Shown one piece after another: positions 35,431 through 45,052 of a DNA stretch of 64,000 bases. A program made the position numbers and the translations under genes. Location: positions 558,001-622,000 of the forward strand of contig CAVRWV010000033.1 in NCBI GenBank assembly GCA_963724985.1. The letters run 5' to 3'. The notes under the pieces were generated by a model, which had not been told where the DNA came from, did not search any database, and was given only the letters and a program-made list of their open reading frames with translations. Positions within the stretch are counted from its first letter, which is position 1, and each line of letters opens with the position of its first letter. Source of the stretch: JAJPJE01 sp963724985 (GTDB taxonomy: Bacteria > Acidobacteriota > Terriglobia > Terriglobales > Acidobacteriaceae).

Positions 35431-38225
35431 ATGGTATCAATGACCATGGGCGAGGATCAGCCACTTTGGGCCGTAAAAGATCAGAACAGCCGTCTGGCTG
35501 AGCTGACCGCGCGCACCTCCGACTCAGCAAAAGAACAGCCTCTGCGCCGTGACGTCCGCTCTCTCGGCATTCTGCTGGGGCGTATTCTCACCGAACAATC
35601 CGGCAGCGCTCTCTATGAAGTGGTCGAGCGCCTCCGGCGCCTGCTCATTCAGCACCGCGAACAATCAGCCTCACCCGCACCGCTGAAACTCGACGTCGAT
35701 CTGATGGAAGAGGTCCGCTCCATCGTCTCCAGGATGGAACTCGATCAGGCCTACAAAGTCACCAAAGCTTTCGCCATCTACTTCGAGCTTACGAATCTCG
35801 CGGAGACCAATCATCGCAAGCGCCGTCGCCGCGCCGGCAAGCTTCATGTCGATGAATCGCCTCTCCCCGGATCATTCCTCGGCACGCTTTTACGGATGAA
35901 GAAGGCCGGTATCTCCGCCGAAGACGCGGTCAAGAACCTTGCGAGAAGTGAAAGTTGTGCCGGTATTCACTGCGCATCCTACGGAGGTCGCTCGCCTCAC
36001 CGTGTTGCTCAAGCGCCGTCGTATCGGCCAATTACTCGAACGACTGGACCGGCTACCCCTCACCGATGCCGAAGCCCTCGAATGCGAATCGATCATTCAA
36101 GCGGAGATCACCGAACTTTGGCAGACCGACGAAGTACGCTTGCGCCGGCCGCGCGTCTCCGACGAAATTCGCATCGGGCTCGAATATTTCCCCATGGCGC
36201 TGTTCGACACCTTGCCGCGTCTCTACCAGGAATTTCGAGACTCCTTCCAGAAAGTTTACGGACTCGTTCTCCGCGAAGGTGATCTTCCTGCGCTGGTAAA
36301 TTTCGGCTCTTGGATCGGCGGCGATCGCGACGGCAATCCCTTCGTCACCCCCGACTGCATTCAAGAAGCACTCGACAAAGCCCGTACAGCGATTCTCGAC
36401 TACTACATCAAGGAAGTTTGGCAACTGCTCGAAGGCATCAGCGCGTCCGTGCGGCAGGCCGGAATCTCCGAAGCGCTTCGCAAAAAATTGTCGGACTACG
36501 AATCCCGTCTCGAGAACGTTGAATTCCGGTGGGCCGCTCAGGCGGAGATTGAACTCTACCGCCGCTTCCTCGGCTATGTCTTTCGCCGTTTGCAGAGCAC
36601 ACGCAAAGGCTCTTCGCCCGAAGCCTATGCCGACGCGGGCGAGTTTGAAGAAGACCTGCAGCTCGTGCGCAAGAGCCTCCGCGAGAATCGTGCAGCCAAC
36701 GTTGCCGGAAATCCTCATCGAACCTCTACTCCGCAAGCTGCGCGTCTTCGGATTCCATCTTTATGCCCTCGACATTCGCCAGCATGCGCGCGTCCATGCG
36801 CACGCGTTGAAAGAGTTGTTAACAGCGATACAAGCCGGCGCCCCGCGCGGCGATCTCGCCGGTTCTTTGTCTCCGCAGACTATCGACGTGCTCAACACCA
36901 TGCGCACAGTCGCGCATCTCAAAACCACGTACCCACCGCCGTCGATCCGCCAGTACGTGATCAGCGGTGCAGAAACCGAGCAGGACGTTTTCTCGGTCCT
37001 GCAACTGGCAACGCTCGGTGGAGTCAATATCGCGGGCGACGCCGGCAATCCTGGCCTCATGCCTGTGCCGCTTTTCGAATCCATTGATTCGCTACGCTCC
37101 TCCGCCGGCGTCATGCGCCGCATCTGGACTGCGCCCGAATATCAGCCCGCACTCGATTCCTGGGATCGCTGGCAGGAAGTGATGCTCGGCTACTCCGACT
37201 CCAACAAAGATGGCGGCATGCTCACCAGCACCTGGGAAATCTATAAAGCGCATCGCGACCTGCACCGCGCCGCCGCCGAATGCAATGTGAAGCTCCGCCT
37301 CTTCCACGGTCGTGGAGGCACAGTCGGTCGTGGTGGTGGTCCCACGCACGCAGCCATTCTTGCGCAACCGCCCGGATGCTTTTCTGGTCACATCCGCATC
37401 ACCGAGCAAGGCGAAGTAATGAACTGGAAATATTCTGACCCGGTGCTCGCTGAATGGAACCTGGAGCTGATGACATCGGCCTGCCTGGAAGCGCTGGTTC
37501 GTCCCAACGGGCCTAAGCCCGGCTCCGATGAGCGCTGGGGGCCCGCCATGGAAGAGATGTCCGGCTGCGCCTATGCCTACTATCGCGAGCACATCGCTGA
37601 GAATCCAGACATTCTCGAATATTTCGAGCAGGCCACACCAGTCAATGAACTTGAAAATGCGCGCATCGGATCGCGCCCGACGCGCCGCACCAAAACACGC
37701 GGGCTCGACGATCTCCGCGCCATCCCCTGGGTCTTCGGCTGGATGCAAAGCCGTCACGCCGTGCCTGCGTGGTTCGGCGTCGGCTATGCCATCGAGCGTT
37801 TCCGCGCCAAAGGCCAGAACAACGAAGCCGTATTGCGCGACATGTTCAAAAGCTTCCCATTACTTCGAGACCTTATCCAAAACGTCGAGATCGCCATGGC
37901 CAAGGCCGACATGGGCATTGCCCACATGTACGCCACCCTCGTTCCCGACCAGGCCCTGCGCGAGCGCGTCTTCAACATGCTCGCGGAAGAATTCCACCGC
38001 ACGCGCCAGATGATTCTCTGGCTCACCGATCAGAAAGAGTTGCTCGAGAAAAATGCCGTGCTCTCGCGCTCGATCCGCCTGCGAAATCCGTACGTCGATC
38101 CCATGAGCCTCATCCAGGTCGAACTCCTGCGCCGCAAACGTGCGGGCACCGACACTGAAATGCTCAACTACTCGCTGGGTGCGACCATCAACGGCATCGC
38201 CGCCGGCCTGCACAACACCGGTTGA
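35431..38225 (+). CDS. ppc: Phosphoenolpyruvate carboxylase (two frameshifts)
   Basis: About 931 residues, normal length, split by shifts near 35937 and 36695. Segment 1 (MVSMTMGEDQPLW to EDAVKNL) continues as REVKVVPVFTAHPTEVARL with the catalytic His of FTAHPTE, then FGSWIGGDRDGNPFVTPD. Segment 3 resumes TLPEILIEPLLRKLRVFGFH with MLGYSDSNKDGG, FHGRGGTVGRGGGP (second catalytic His and Gly loop) and the canonical C-terminal NTG. It fixes bicarbonate onto PEP to give oxaloacetate. All active-site motifs are intact, so the breaks are probably sequencing errors. ATG codons at 35431, 35440 and 35446 are alternative starts. Confidence 0.93.
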
Positions 38226-38243
38226 TTTGATCAACTCGATTTC

Positions 38244-38267
38244 GTGGCGCGGGCGCCCTCGCCCGCG
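38244..38267. repeat. GTGGCGCGGGCGCC palindromic repeat, copy 3
   Basis: Directly after ppc. Same sequence and orientation as the copies at 26324 and 26477, and as the copy after hpnB at 39531, so hpnB is bracketed by direct repeats. Confidence 0.8.
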
Positions 38268-38290
38268 TTTTAGATTTGCGGGTTTGATTG

Positions 38291-38316
38291 ATGGAGCCCA
38301 CTCGCCCCGAGTGGGC
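38291..38316. repeat. ATGGAGCCCACTCG hairpin repeat, copy 1
   Basis: ATGGAGCCCACTCGCC then CCGAGTGGGC; arms CCCACTCG and CGAGTGGG form a hairpin. The second copy is at 40535-40560. Confidence 0.7.
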
Positions 38317-38365
38317 AAAGCACACAATCCCCTCGCTCCCTCTGTTACCTTTATCACCGGACTCC

Positions 38366-39509
38366 ATGCACATCACGCTCATCGCTGGCGGTGTACTCTC
38401 ACTGGCTGCATGGATCGATCTCCTCTTCGCCCGCGGCAGCTTCTGGCGAATTTCAAAGCCACATCCTGCGATCCCCAGCACTACTCGCCCGACCATCGCC
38501 GTCGTCATCCCCGCTCGCAACGAGGCTGATGTCATCGCTCGCGCCATTACCAGCCTCCTTCATCAGCAGATCGACGCCAACCTCCACATCGTCCTCGTCG
38601 ACGACGCCAGCACCGACTCGACCGCCGAAGTCGCTCATCAAGCAGCCGTCTCCGCAAATATGGTCGGACTCTCTCACGATCCTGAATGGACAGCCGCTCC
38701 CCACGGGCTGGTCCGGAAAGGTCTGGGCACAACATCAGGGCATCTCGAAGGCACTCGAATTCAATCCCGACTACCTCCTGCTCACCGACGCCGATATCGA
38801 ACATGCGCCCAGCAATCTCGCGAATCTCGTCGCACTCGCCGAAAACAATCGCGCCGACCTCACCTCGTTCATGGTGAAGTTGCACTGCGCGTCCTGGTTT
38901 GAACGCTGGCTGATTCCCGCATTCGTCTTCTTTTTCTTCATGCTCTACCCGCCTGCTTGGATTCGCGATCGCCGACGCGCCACAGCCGGAGCCGCTGGAG
39001 GCTGCATGCTCATCCGTCCCGCAGCTCTCGCCGCAGCCGGCGGCATTGAGTCGATCCGCAGCGAGATCATCGACGACTGCGCTCTCGCCCGTGCCATCAA
39101 GCAGACGGGTGGCAATCTCTGGCTTGGACCCACCGAAACCGCTCGCAGCATTCGTCCTTACGAATCCGTCGCTGAAATCGGCGGCATGATCTCCCGCAGC
39201 GCCTTCAATCAGCTCGGCCACTCCACACTGCTCCTTATCGGCACCATCTTTGGCCTGGCCATCCTTTACCTTCTGCCCATCTCTCTTCTCTTTTCGCGAT
39301 CCACGCTCTCGATCTTTCTTGGCGCAGCTACCCTCATCGTCATGTTGATCGCCTATGCGCCCATGGTCCGCTTCTACCGACTCAATCCCCTCTGGACGCT
39401 GACGCTTCCCGCAGCCGCGCTCTTCTACATCGGAGCCACAATCCATTCCGCTATTCGCTACTGGTCCGGAGCCGGCGGCATGTGGAAGGGGCGCGCCCAG
39501 GATCGCTAA
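38366..39509 (+). CDS. hpnB: Hopene-associated glycosyltransferase HpnB (frameshifted)
   Basis: About 381 residues from ATG 38366 with one shift near 38670. GT2-fold blocks are IAVVIPARNEADVIARAI and IVLVDDASTDSTAEVA in the first frame. LTILNGQPLPTGWSGKVWA, YLLLTDADIEHAPSNL and IIDDCALARAIKQTGG are in the second. The membrane C-terminus (LIGTIFGLAILYLLPISLLF; FYIGATIHSAIRYWSGAGGM) ends GGMWKGR, typical of HpnB. It is proposed to act on hopanoid lipids at the inner membrane. With hpnH 6 kb away this marks hopanoid side-chain synthesis. No squalene-hopene cyclase is in the window. Confidence 0.87.
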
Positions 39510-39530
39510 CTCGATTTCGTGATTCGATTT

Positions 39531-39555
39531 GGTGGCGCGGGCGCCCTCGCCCGCC
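39531..39555. repeat. GTGGCGCGGGCGCC palindromic repeat, copy 4
   Basis: GGTGGCGCGGGCGCC then CTCGCCCGCC, just after hpnB. Both this copy and copy 3 are preceded by ACTCGATTTCGTG-like sequence, extending the shared direct repeat around hpnB. Confidence 0.78.
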
Positions 39556-39579
39556 GTGCATCGCCTTTGACTTTATGAG

Positions 39580-40491
39580 ATGATTCCCCGCTGCGTGTCC
39601 CGACTCTCGCCCATCCTGCTGCTACTGGTCCTCGCCTGCAACTCTGCTGGCGACACCAAGAAAATCGTCTTCCTTCGCCTTGGCCTCCACATCGTGCAGG
39701 AACGCGTCGGACTGGTTCCCACCCGCGATGAAGATCGCGCCGAACGCATTCGGCAGCTCTTCACGGAAGCGGGACAATGTCCTTCAGACAGGCTCCAGAT
39801 TCAGGAGACCGACTCCGACCTGCCCAACGTAATCTGCACCATCCCTGGCACCGGACCCAACGCCATCGTCATCGGTGCCCACTACGATCATCGCGGAGGC
39901 ACTGGAGCGCTCGACAACTGGAGCGGCGCCGCCATGCTCCCCATCCTCGCCGAGTCAGTCGGATCGGTCGCGATGAAACATACGCTGGTCTTCATCGCAT
40001 TTGGCGGCAAGTATCACGGCGCCAGCGGCGCGCGTCACTACATGAAGCAGTTGTCCGAGGACCAGCAACATCACATCTCTGCCATGATCAATCTCGACAG
40101 CATCGGCCTGGTCGCCCCGCATTATTGGCCGGAGAGTGGCCTCGTCACGCCGCTGCAGCTGGCCGCGCTGAACGTCCGCATGCCTCAGTTGAAATCCTGG
40201 CAAGTGGATCACGAAGGACTATCGGATACCGATGCTTTCCGTAAAATCAAAATTCCCAGCATCACCATTCACTCCCTTGGACGCCAGGGCACCGATCTTC
40301 TATACGTCGTGCACTCCCACGACGACACCGTGAGAGCCCTCGACATGCGCGCCTACTACGAGACCTACGAACTGCTCTCCGTCTACGTCGCGTATCTCGA
40401 TCAGATCACCGCCCCCATCACCCTCGGGGACTCCGGCCTCCCGCAACATGACAGGATGAACCAGCCCGGCTCGCACCGCCACGGCCACTAG
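39580..40491 (+). CDS. M28-like peptidase lipoprotein with altered active site
   Basis: 303 residues. Lipoprotein signal ending VLAC at residue 20. The M28 fold shows GAHYDHRGG (zinc His near 101), LDNWSGAA (Asp near 112), MINLDSIG (Asp near 173) and HSHDDT (His near 247). The paired Glu that supplies the catalytic base and a zinc ligand in the usual G-(A)-E-E-x-G-x-x-G-S segment is replaced: the sequence is FGGKYHGASGARHY. Function as an aminopeptidase is therefore doubtful; it may be a binding protein or a divergent enzyme. Membrane-anchored, extracytoplasmic. Confidence 0.8.
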   Translation: MIPRCVSRLSPILLLLVLACNSAGDTKKIVFLRLGLHIVQERVGLVPTRDEDRAERIRQLFTEAGQCPSDRLQIQETDSDLPNVICTIPGTGPNAIVIGAHYDHRGGTGALDNWSGAAMLPILAESVGSVAMKHTLVFIAFGGKYHGASGARHYMKQLSEDQQHHISAMINLDSIGLVAPHYWPESGLVTPLQLAALNVRMPQLKSWQVDHEGLSDTDAFRKIKIPSITIHSLGRQGTDLLYVVHSHDDTVRALDMRAYYETYELLSVYVAYLDQITAPITLGDSGLPQHDRMNQPGSHRHGH

Positions 40492-40534
40492 TCATTACCA
40501 TTCGAGAGACTTTTCATGGAGGCCGCCGAATCGA

Positions 40535-40560
40535 ATGGAGCCCACTCGCCCTCGAGTGGG
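40535..40560. repeat. ATGGAGCCCACTCG hairpin repeat, copy 2
   Basis: ATGGAGCCCACTCGCC then CTCGAGTGGG, matching 38291-38316; arms CCCACTCG/CGAGTGGG. It lies between the M28-like gene and the convergent unknown gene. Confidence 0.7.
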
Positions 40561-40696
40561 ATCAGATTTACTTGACGGAAGCTTGAGTGAGACGGCCGAA
40601 CTTGCCGTGAGAGCGTCGCCGACGCTCGCCGCAGATATTGATGATGCGGGAAAGCCTATAGCGCTTCGGCTACGAGCTACCAGCTAACCCATCGCA

Positions 40697-40729
40697 CACT
40701 AATTACTAATCACTAGCCACTGGCCACTA
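40697..40729. repeat. Degenerate ACTAATTACTAATCACTAGCC tandem array at a gene end
   Basis: Successive 7-mers of the type ACTAATT, ACTAATC and ACTAGCC-ACTGGCC. The array runs into the stop codon (TAG, 40727-40729) of the minus-strand unknown gene, as the array at 9902 does for the thioesterase gene. Confidence 0.65.
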
Positions 40730-41608
40730 CTCATACACCGGCCCCATCGCCGTATCCACAATGTGCCGCAATCCCTGCAACTGCCGATACGTAGAATCCA
40801 ACGCATAATCCGCGAGCGAAGGATTCTTCCACTTTGTCAGCGTCGGATACAGCTCCGTAATCGGCTGGATCGGCGAGAAGCCCACCGCTGCGCAATCGAG
40901 AAAATATTCTCCGCGCGTCTCCAGGAACTTCAGTCCTTCTTCGATCCACCACACGTCCGCCTGCCATAGCAGCACAAACGTCGCGCGCACCAGGTAGTTG
41001 AATCTTGCAAACGTAATCAGGATAGTCGGATCATTCGGCTGCCGCCGGATCGAGCTCTTCAGCTTTCTTCCACGATCCACCAGCTCATGCTTGGTCATAT
41101 CCTGCAGATGCTCGTAGGCCTTCATCTCATCGGCCAGTTCGTTCAGCTTTACGCTCCATGGCGGAAGCGGCTTGGCCAGTGGTCCCACCAGCGGTTCGAG
41201 CAGAGCAGCTACTTTGTCCAACGGAAAGTCATTCGCCTCGGCCTTATCGCCGTGGCAGGTCGAAAGATACTGCACCAGCAGGAAGTCCAGTTTGTCGAGA
41301 TCCGGCTGGCTCACCCCAGCGCGCTTCACGTAGCGCTTGATCAGCCACTCCAGCGAGTCTTTCCGATTCGCAATCTTGCTCTTCTGTATGAACTGCCGCA
41401 GCTGGGAAGGGGTTACTACCGAGTCAATAGCCCCCAGCCACTCTTCGGGATCCACTACATGCTCACCGTGCTCGCCCTCGTGCTCAACAATGCCTTTGGG
41501 CCGGGCCGGTGCAGACGGACCCATGGCCTGGGCTAATTCCACGTAAATCGGCAACAGCACGTGATTGGCAAGCTTGAAGCGCTGTGTCGCTAAACCGTCT
41601 GTAGGCAT
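40727..41608 (-). CDS. Conserved hypothetical protein, helical, unknown
   Basis: About 293 residues from ATG 41608, which has an AAGGA site 11 bases upstream. The frame stays open to an ATG at 41797, but the extra 63 residues are Gly/His-rich and look non-coding. Recognisable stretches: HVLLPIYVELAQAMG, LEWLIKRYVKRAG, DKLDFLLVQYLSTCHGDKAE, WSVKLNELADEMKAYEHLQD and LVRATFVLLWQADVWWIEEG. Mostly helical with no signal peptide. I do not recognise the family. The acidic His-rich patch (EHEGEHGEHVVDPEE) near residue 40 could bind metal. Confidence 0.62.
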   Translation of the reverse strand: MPTDGLATQRFKLANHVLLPIYVELAQAMGPSAPARPKGIVEHEGEHGEHVVDPEEWLGAIDSVVTPSQLRQFIQKSKIANRKDSLEWLIKRYVKRAGVSQPDLDKLDFLLVQYLSTCHGDKAEANDFPLDKVAALLEPLVGPLAKPLPPWSVKLNELADEMKAYEHLQDMTKHELVDRGRKLKSSIRRQPNDPTILITFARFNYLVRATFVLLWQADVWWIEEGLKFLETRGEYFLDCAAVGFSPIQPITELYPTLTKWKNPSLADYALDSTYRQLQGLRHIVDTAMGPVYE

Positions 41609-41805
41609 GAAGTGGCTGGTCCTTATCTTCCGGAATCCCTCCGGAAGCCTTGGTCGCTCATCTTCATATGGGGAACTCTCCCCGTCAACGTGACTCCAGT
41701 CACCATGCCAAAGCTGGGCATCCGCCCCGGCACTCCCCCACCGATCCGCGCCTCCCGCTCCCACCGCGTGCGGAAAGGCCCCCGGAGTCTGTGTCACGAC
41801 CCCGC

Positions 41806-42024
41806 TCAGGGCGCTGCCACCCCTCTCACCTTCTCCGAACCGGACCCGATTCCTCCCTTACCGGAACGGCTTTTGCCCCCCGTAAGGACTCCCGAATCCC
41901 GTCGTCGGAACCATCGTTCAACCGCATTGCACAACAGGAAAAACACATGGCTGCGGTCATAGAGCAACCGCGCACTCACAAGGACGAAGACAGAGACTAG
42001 TAGCGAGACTCCTGCAATCAGCAT
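41806..42024 (-). CDS. Possible small membrane protein
   Basis: 72 residues, ATG 42024 behind GGAG five bases away. One span (MLIAGVSLLVSVFVLVSARL) and a basic Gly/Ser-rich tail (GGKSRSGKGGIGSGSEK). It lies upstream of and co-directional with the 40727-41608 gene, and opposite the iorAB operon. No family recognised. Support is only the ribosome site and the hydrophobic segment. Confidence 0.4.
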   Translation of the reverse strand: MLIAGVSLLVSVFVLVSARLLYDRSHVFFLLCNAVERWFRRRDSGVLTGGKSRSGKGGIGSGSEKVRGVAAP

Positions 42025-42256
42025 AGCTGCTCCGCTGGTCTGTCCGAAATCCGCTGCTCAGTCCGATGGATTTTGCTCCTGAGCTGGTTGCATGCTGCTG
42101 CTTTCCCGCCGGCTCCTCGTTAACTCCCTTGCCTCCATCCACTTGAGCCATGAACCTCACGAAAATTTAGGAATATTCACTATCTTTTAACAGGGTTGTT
42201 GCATTTATCCTCTTAGCACTAACTCCCTGTGGGGACTGCTCCAACCGGAAGGACAC

Positions 42257-42712
42257 ATGATTCATTTAAAAGTGAATGGCGCGGATCGTTCATTCGACGG
42301 CGATCCCGAGATGCCTCTGCTCTGGTACCTGCGCGATGAACTCGCACTCACCGGCACAAAATTTGGCTGCGGCATGGGACTTTGTGGCGCCTGCACTGTC
42401 CACCTCAACGGCAAAGCCGTGCGCTCCTGCTCCACCTCTATGGACGACGCTGCCGGCAAGAACGTCGTGACCATTGAAGCCATCGCCGCGCACGGCCTTC
42501 ATCCCGTTCAGGAAGCCTGGATCGAAACCAACGTCCCGCAGTGCGGGTACTGCCAGTCTGGCCAGATCATGCAGGCCATTGCTCTTCTGAACAGCAACAA
42601 GAAGCCCACGGATCATGACATCGATCAGGTCATGTCCGGCAACATCTGCCGCTGCGGCACCTACCAGCGCATTCGCGCGGCGATCAAATCCGCCGCCAAG
42701 GAGACCGCATGA
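42257..42712 (+). CDS. iorA: (2Fe-2S) small subunit, isoquinoline 1-oxidoreductase type
   Basis: 151 residues with AAGGA just before the ATG. The N-terminal plant-ferredoxin cluster is GCGMGLCGACTVHLNG with a fourth Cys in RSCST (about 39-62). The C-terminal cluster is QCGYCQSGQI and GNICRCGTYQRIR. It passes electrons from the molybdenum subunit. The stop overlaps the iorB start (ATGA at 42709-42712), so the subunits are translationally coupled. A FAD subunit is missing, which is normal for this family. Confidence 0.93.
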   Translation: MIHLKVNGADRSFDGDPEMPLLWYLRDELALTGTKFGCGMGLCGACTVHLNGKAVRSCSTSMDDAAGKNVVTIEAIAAHGLHPVQEAWIETNVPQCGYCQSGQIMQAIALLNSNKKPTDHDIDQVMSGNICRCGTYQRIRAAIKSAAKETA

Positions 42713-44977
42713 GCACAATTGAAAATGTATCTCGTCGCGGATTCCTTCAGGGCGTCCTCTCTACCGGAGCCTTCATCCTCAGTCTCAAAGTTCTGCCGCA
42801 ATCTGCCTGGGCCGCCGACTGCTGACTCCACCGGCACCTCCGCCGGGTTCGATAACTCGGTCCTCCATCCCGATCTCTTTCTCGCCATCAACGCCGACGG
42901 CACTGTCTACATCATTGCGCATCGCTCTGAGATGGGCACCACCAGCCGCACCAGTCTGCCTTTGATCGTCGCCGACGAACTCGACGCCGACTGGAAGCGC
43001 GTGAAGGTTGAGCAGGCCATCGGCGATGCCCGCTATGGCTCACAAGATACCGACGGCTCACATTCCGTTCGCGAGTTCTTCGAACCCATGCGTGTCGCCG
43101 GAGCCACCGGTCGCCTGATGCTCGTGCGTGCCGCGGCTCAGCAATGGGGCGTTCCGGAATCTGAATGCACCACCGAACTGCACGCCGTTGTTCACAAAGC
43201 TAGCAACCGGCGCTCGGACTACGGCCAGCTCGCCAGCGCAGCCGCTAAGCTGCCCGTTCCGAAGAAAGAAGAGTTGCAGTTCAAAACACCCGCCCAATGG
43301 CGGTACATCGGCAAAGGCATGCCCAGCTATGACATCGAGGCCCTCTGCACCGGCAAAGCCGTCTTCGGCATGGACGCCAAGCTCGACGGCATGCTCTACG
43401 CCTCCATCGAGCATCCTCCGGTCCTCGGCGGAAAAGTTAAGTCGTATGACGATAAATCTCCGCTGCAGGTTCGTGGAGTCCGTCAGGTCATCCCCATCGA
43501 TCCGTTTACTCCACCGCACCTGTTCCAGCCCCTCGGCGGCGTCGCCGTCATCGCCGACAACACGTGGGCCGCATTTCAGGGTCGCAAGAAGCTGAACATC
43601 GTTTGGGACAATGGCGCCAACGCCTCCTACAACTCCGACGAGTATCGCAAGCAGCTACAGAACACCTCGCATAAGCCCGGCAAGGTAATTCGCGACATCG
43701 GTAACGCCGATGCCGAATTCGCCAAGGGCGGCAAAGTGATCGAAGCCGACTACTACGCTCCCCATCTTGCTCACGCCTCCATGGAACCTCCCGTTGCGCT
43801 CGCCGACTATCGCGATGGCCAGGTCTTCCTGTGGGCTCCTACGCAGGATCCGCAACAGGTACAGGAATCGGTCGGGAAGACCCTCGGCATCCCCAAAGAA
43901 AAAGTCGTTTGCCACGTCCCCCTGCTCGGCGGAGGCTTCGGACGCAAATCGAAACCCGATTACTGCGTGGAAGCAGCGATCCTCTCGAAGAAAACCGGCC
44001 GGCCCGTCAAAGTCGTCTGGAAGCGCGAGGACGATATTCAGTTCGACTACTTCCATTCCGTCGCGGCCATGTACATGAAGGCCACACTCGACTCCAAGGG
44101 CAAGCCAACCGCCTGGCTCCAGCGCTCCGTCTTTCCGCCCATCGGCTCGACCTTTGCGCTCAACAACACCTACGGTGGCGAAGGCGAACTCGGACTGGGC
44201 TTCAGCGACATCCCGTTCGACATCCCTAACCTGCGCGTCGAAAACGGCCCTGCCGAAAATCACGTGCGCATCGGATGGCTGCGTTCCGTCGCCAACATCT
44301 ATCACACCTTCGCCGTGCAATCGTTTGCCGACGAACTGGCGCATGCGGCCAATCAGGATTCGCTCGAATACCTTCTCGCACTCATCGGACCCGATCGCGT
44401 TCTCCCCAAAGAACGCGTGGCTCCCAACTACGGCGCCGACTACACCCAATATCCGTTCGACACCGCTCGTCTGCGTCACGTAACCGAACTAGCCGCCGAA
44501 AAGGCCGGATGGGGCAAGCGCAAACTCGGCAAAGGCCGTGGCATGGGAATCGCCGCCCATCGCAGTTTCCTCACCTACGTGGCCACTGTTGTCGAAGTGG
44601 AAGTCACGCCCGCCGGTGACGTTGTGATTCATGAAGTGAACACCGCCGTCGACGCCGGCACCGTCGTGAACCCTGAAACATTGAATTCGCAATTCGAAGG
44701 TGCAGCCGTCTTCGGAACTAGTCTGGCTTTGTTCAGCGAGATCACCGCCAGGAACGGCGCGATCGAGCAGACCAATTTCCACCAGTACCAGGTTGCTCGT
44801 ATGAACCAGTCGCCACGCAAGACAAACGTCTACATGGTGGAGAGCAGCGCTCCCGCCGCAGGCGTGGGAGAACCAGGAGTTCCACCGTTCGCTCCGGCGC
44901 TGTGCAATGCGATCTTTGCAGCCACGGGCAAACGCATCCGCGAATTACCGATCTCAAAAACAAACCTGAGCTCATAG
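42709..44977 (+). CDS. iorB: Molybdenum-binding large subunit, isoquinoline 1-oxidoreductase type (frameshifted)
   Basis: About 756 residues. The start ATG at 42709 gives a Tat signal (VSRRGFLQGVLSTGAF, cleavage after AWA). The frame breaks near 42820 and continues ADSTGTSAGFDNSVLHPDLF. Aldehyde-oxidase-type molybdopterin blocks are GDARYGSQDTDGSHSVREFF, LAHASMEPPVALADY, LLGGGFGRKSKPDY and AAGVGEPGVPPFAPALCNAI (containing the catalytic Glu). The twin-Arg motif implies export of the folded MoCo complex to the periplasm, carrying iorA along. The real substrate is probably an aldehyde or N-heterocycle. Confidence 0.9.
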
Positions 44978-44984
44978 CTTGTGT

Positions 44985-45009
44985 GGGACAGGCAGTCTTG
45001 CCTGGTCCC
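44985..45009 (+). terminator. Hairpin after iorB
   Basis: Arms GGGACAGGCA and TGCCTGGTCCC around GTCT, eight bases after the iorB stop. No U-tract, so it may be a palindromic repeat or a weak terminator. Confidence 0.45.
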
Positions 45010-45018
45010 AGCTGAGCA

Positions 45019-45050
45019 TACTGATGTACTGAAATACTGACGTACTAAGA
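45019..45050. repeat. Four tandem 8-bp TACTGANN units before a glutathione peroxidase gene
   Basis: TACTGATG, TACTGAAA, TACTGACG, TACTAAGA in perfect 8-base register, ending two bases before the ATG at 45053. They occupy the place of the ribosome site, and no other Shine-Dalgarno sequence is visible. Confidence 0.75.
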
Positions 45051-45052
45051 CT

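Noticed and set aside
38547..39446. Minus-strand open frame opposite hpnB
   Set aside because: Low-complexity acidic/Gly translation; the plus strand carries glycosyltransferase motifs.
41612..41962. Plus-strand frame upstream of iorA
   Set aside because: Pro/Arg-rich translation, no start signal, opposite a better minus-strand candidate.
43655..44479. Minus-strand open frame opposite iorB
   Set aside because: Shadow frame; iorB motifs on the plus strand are strong.
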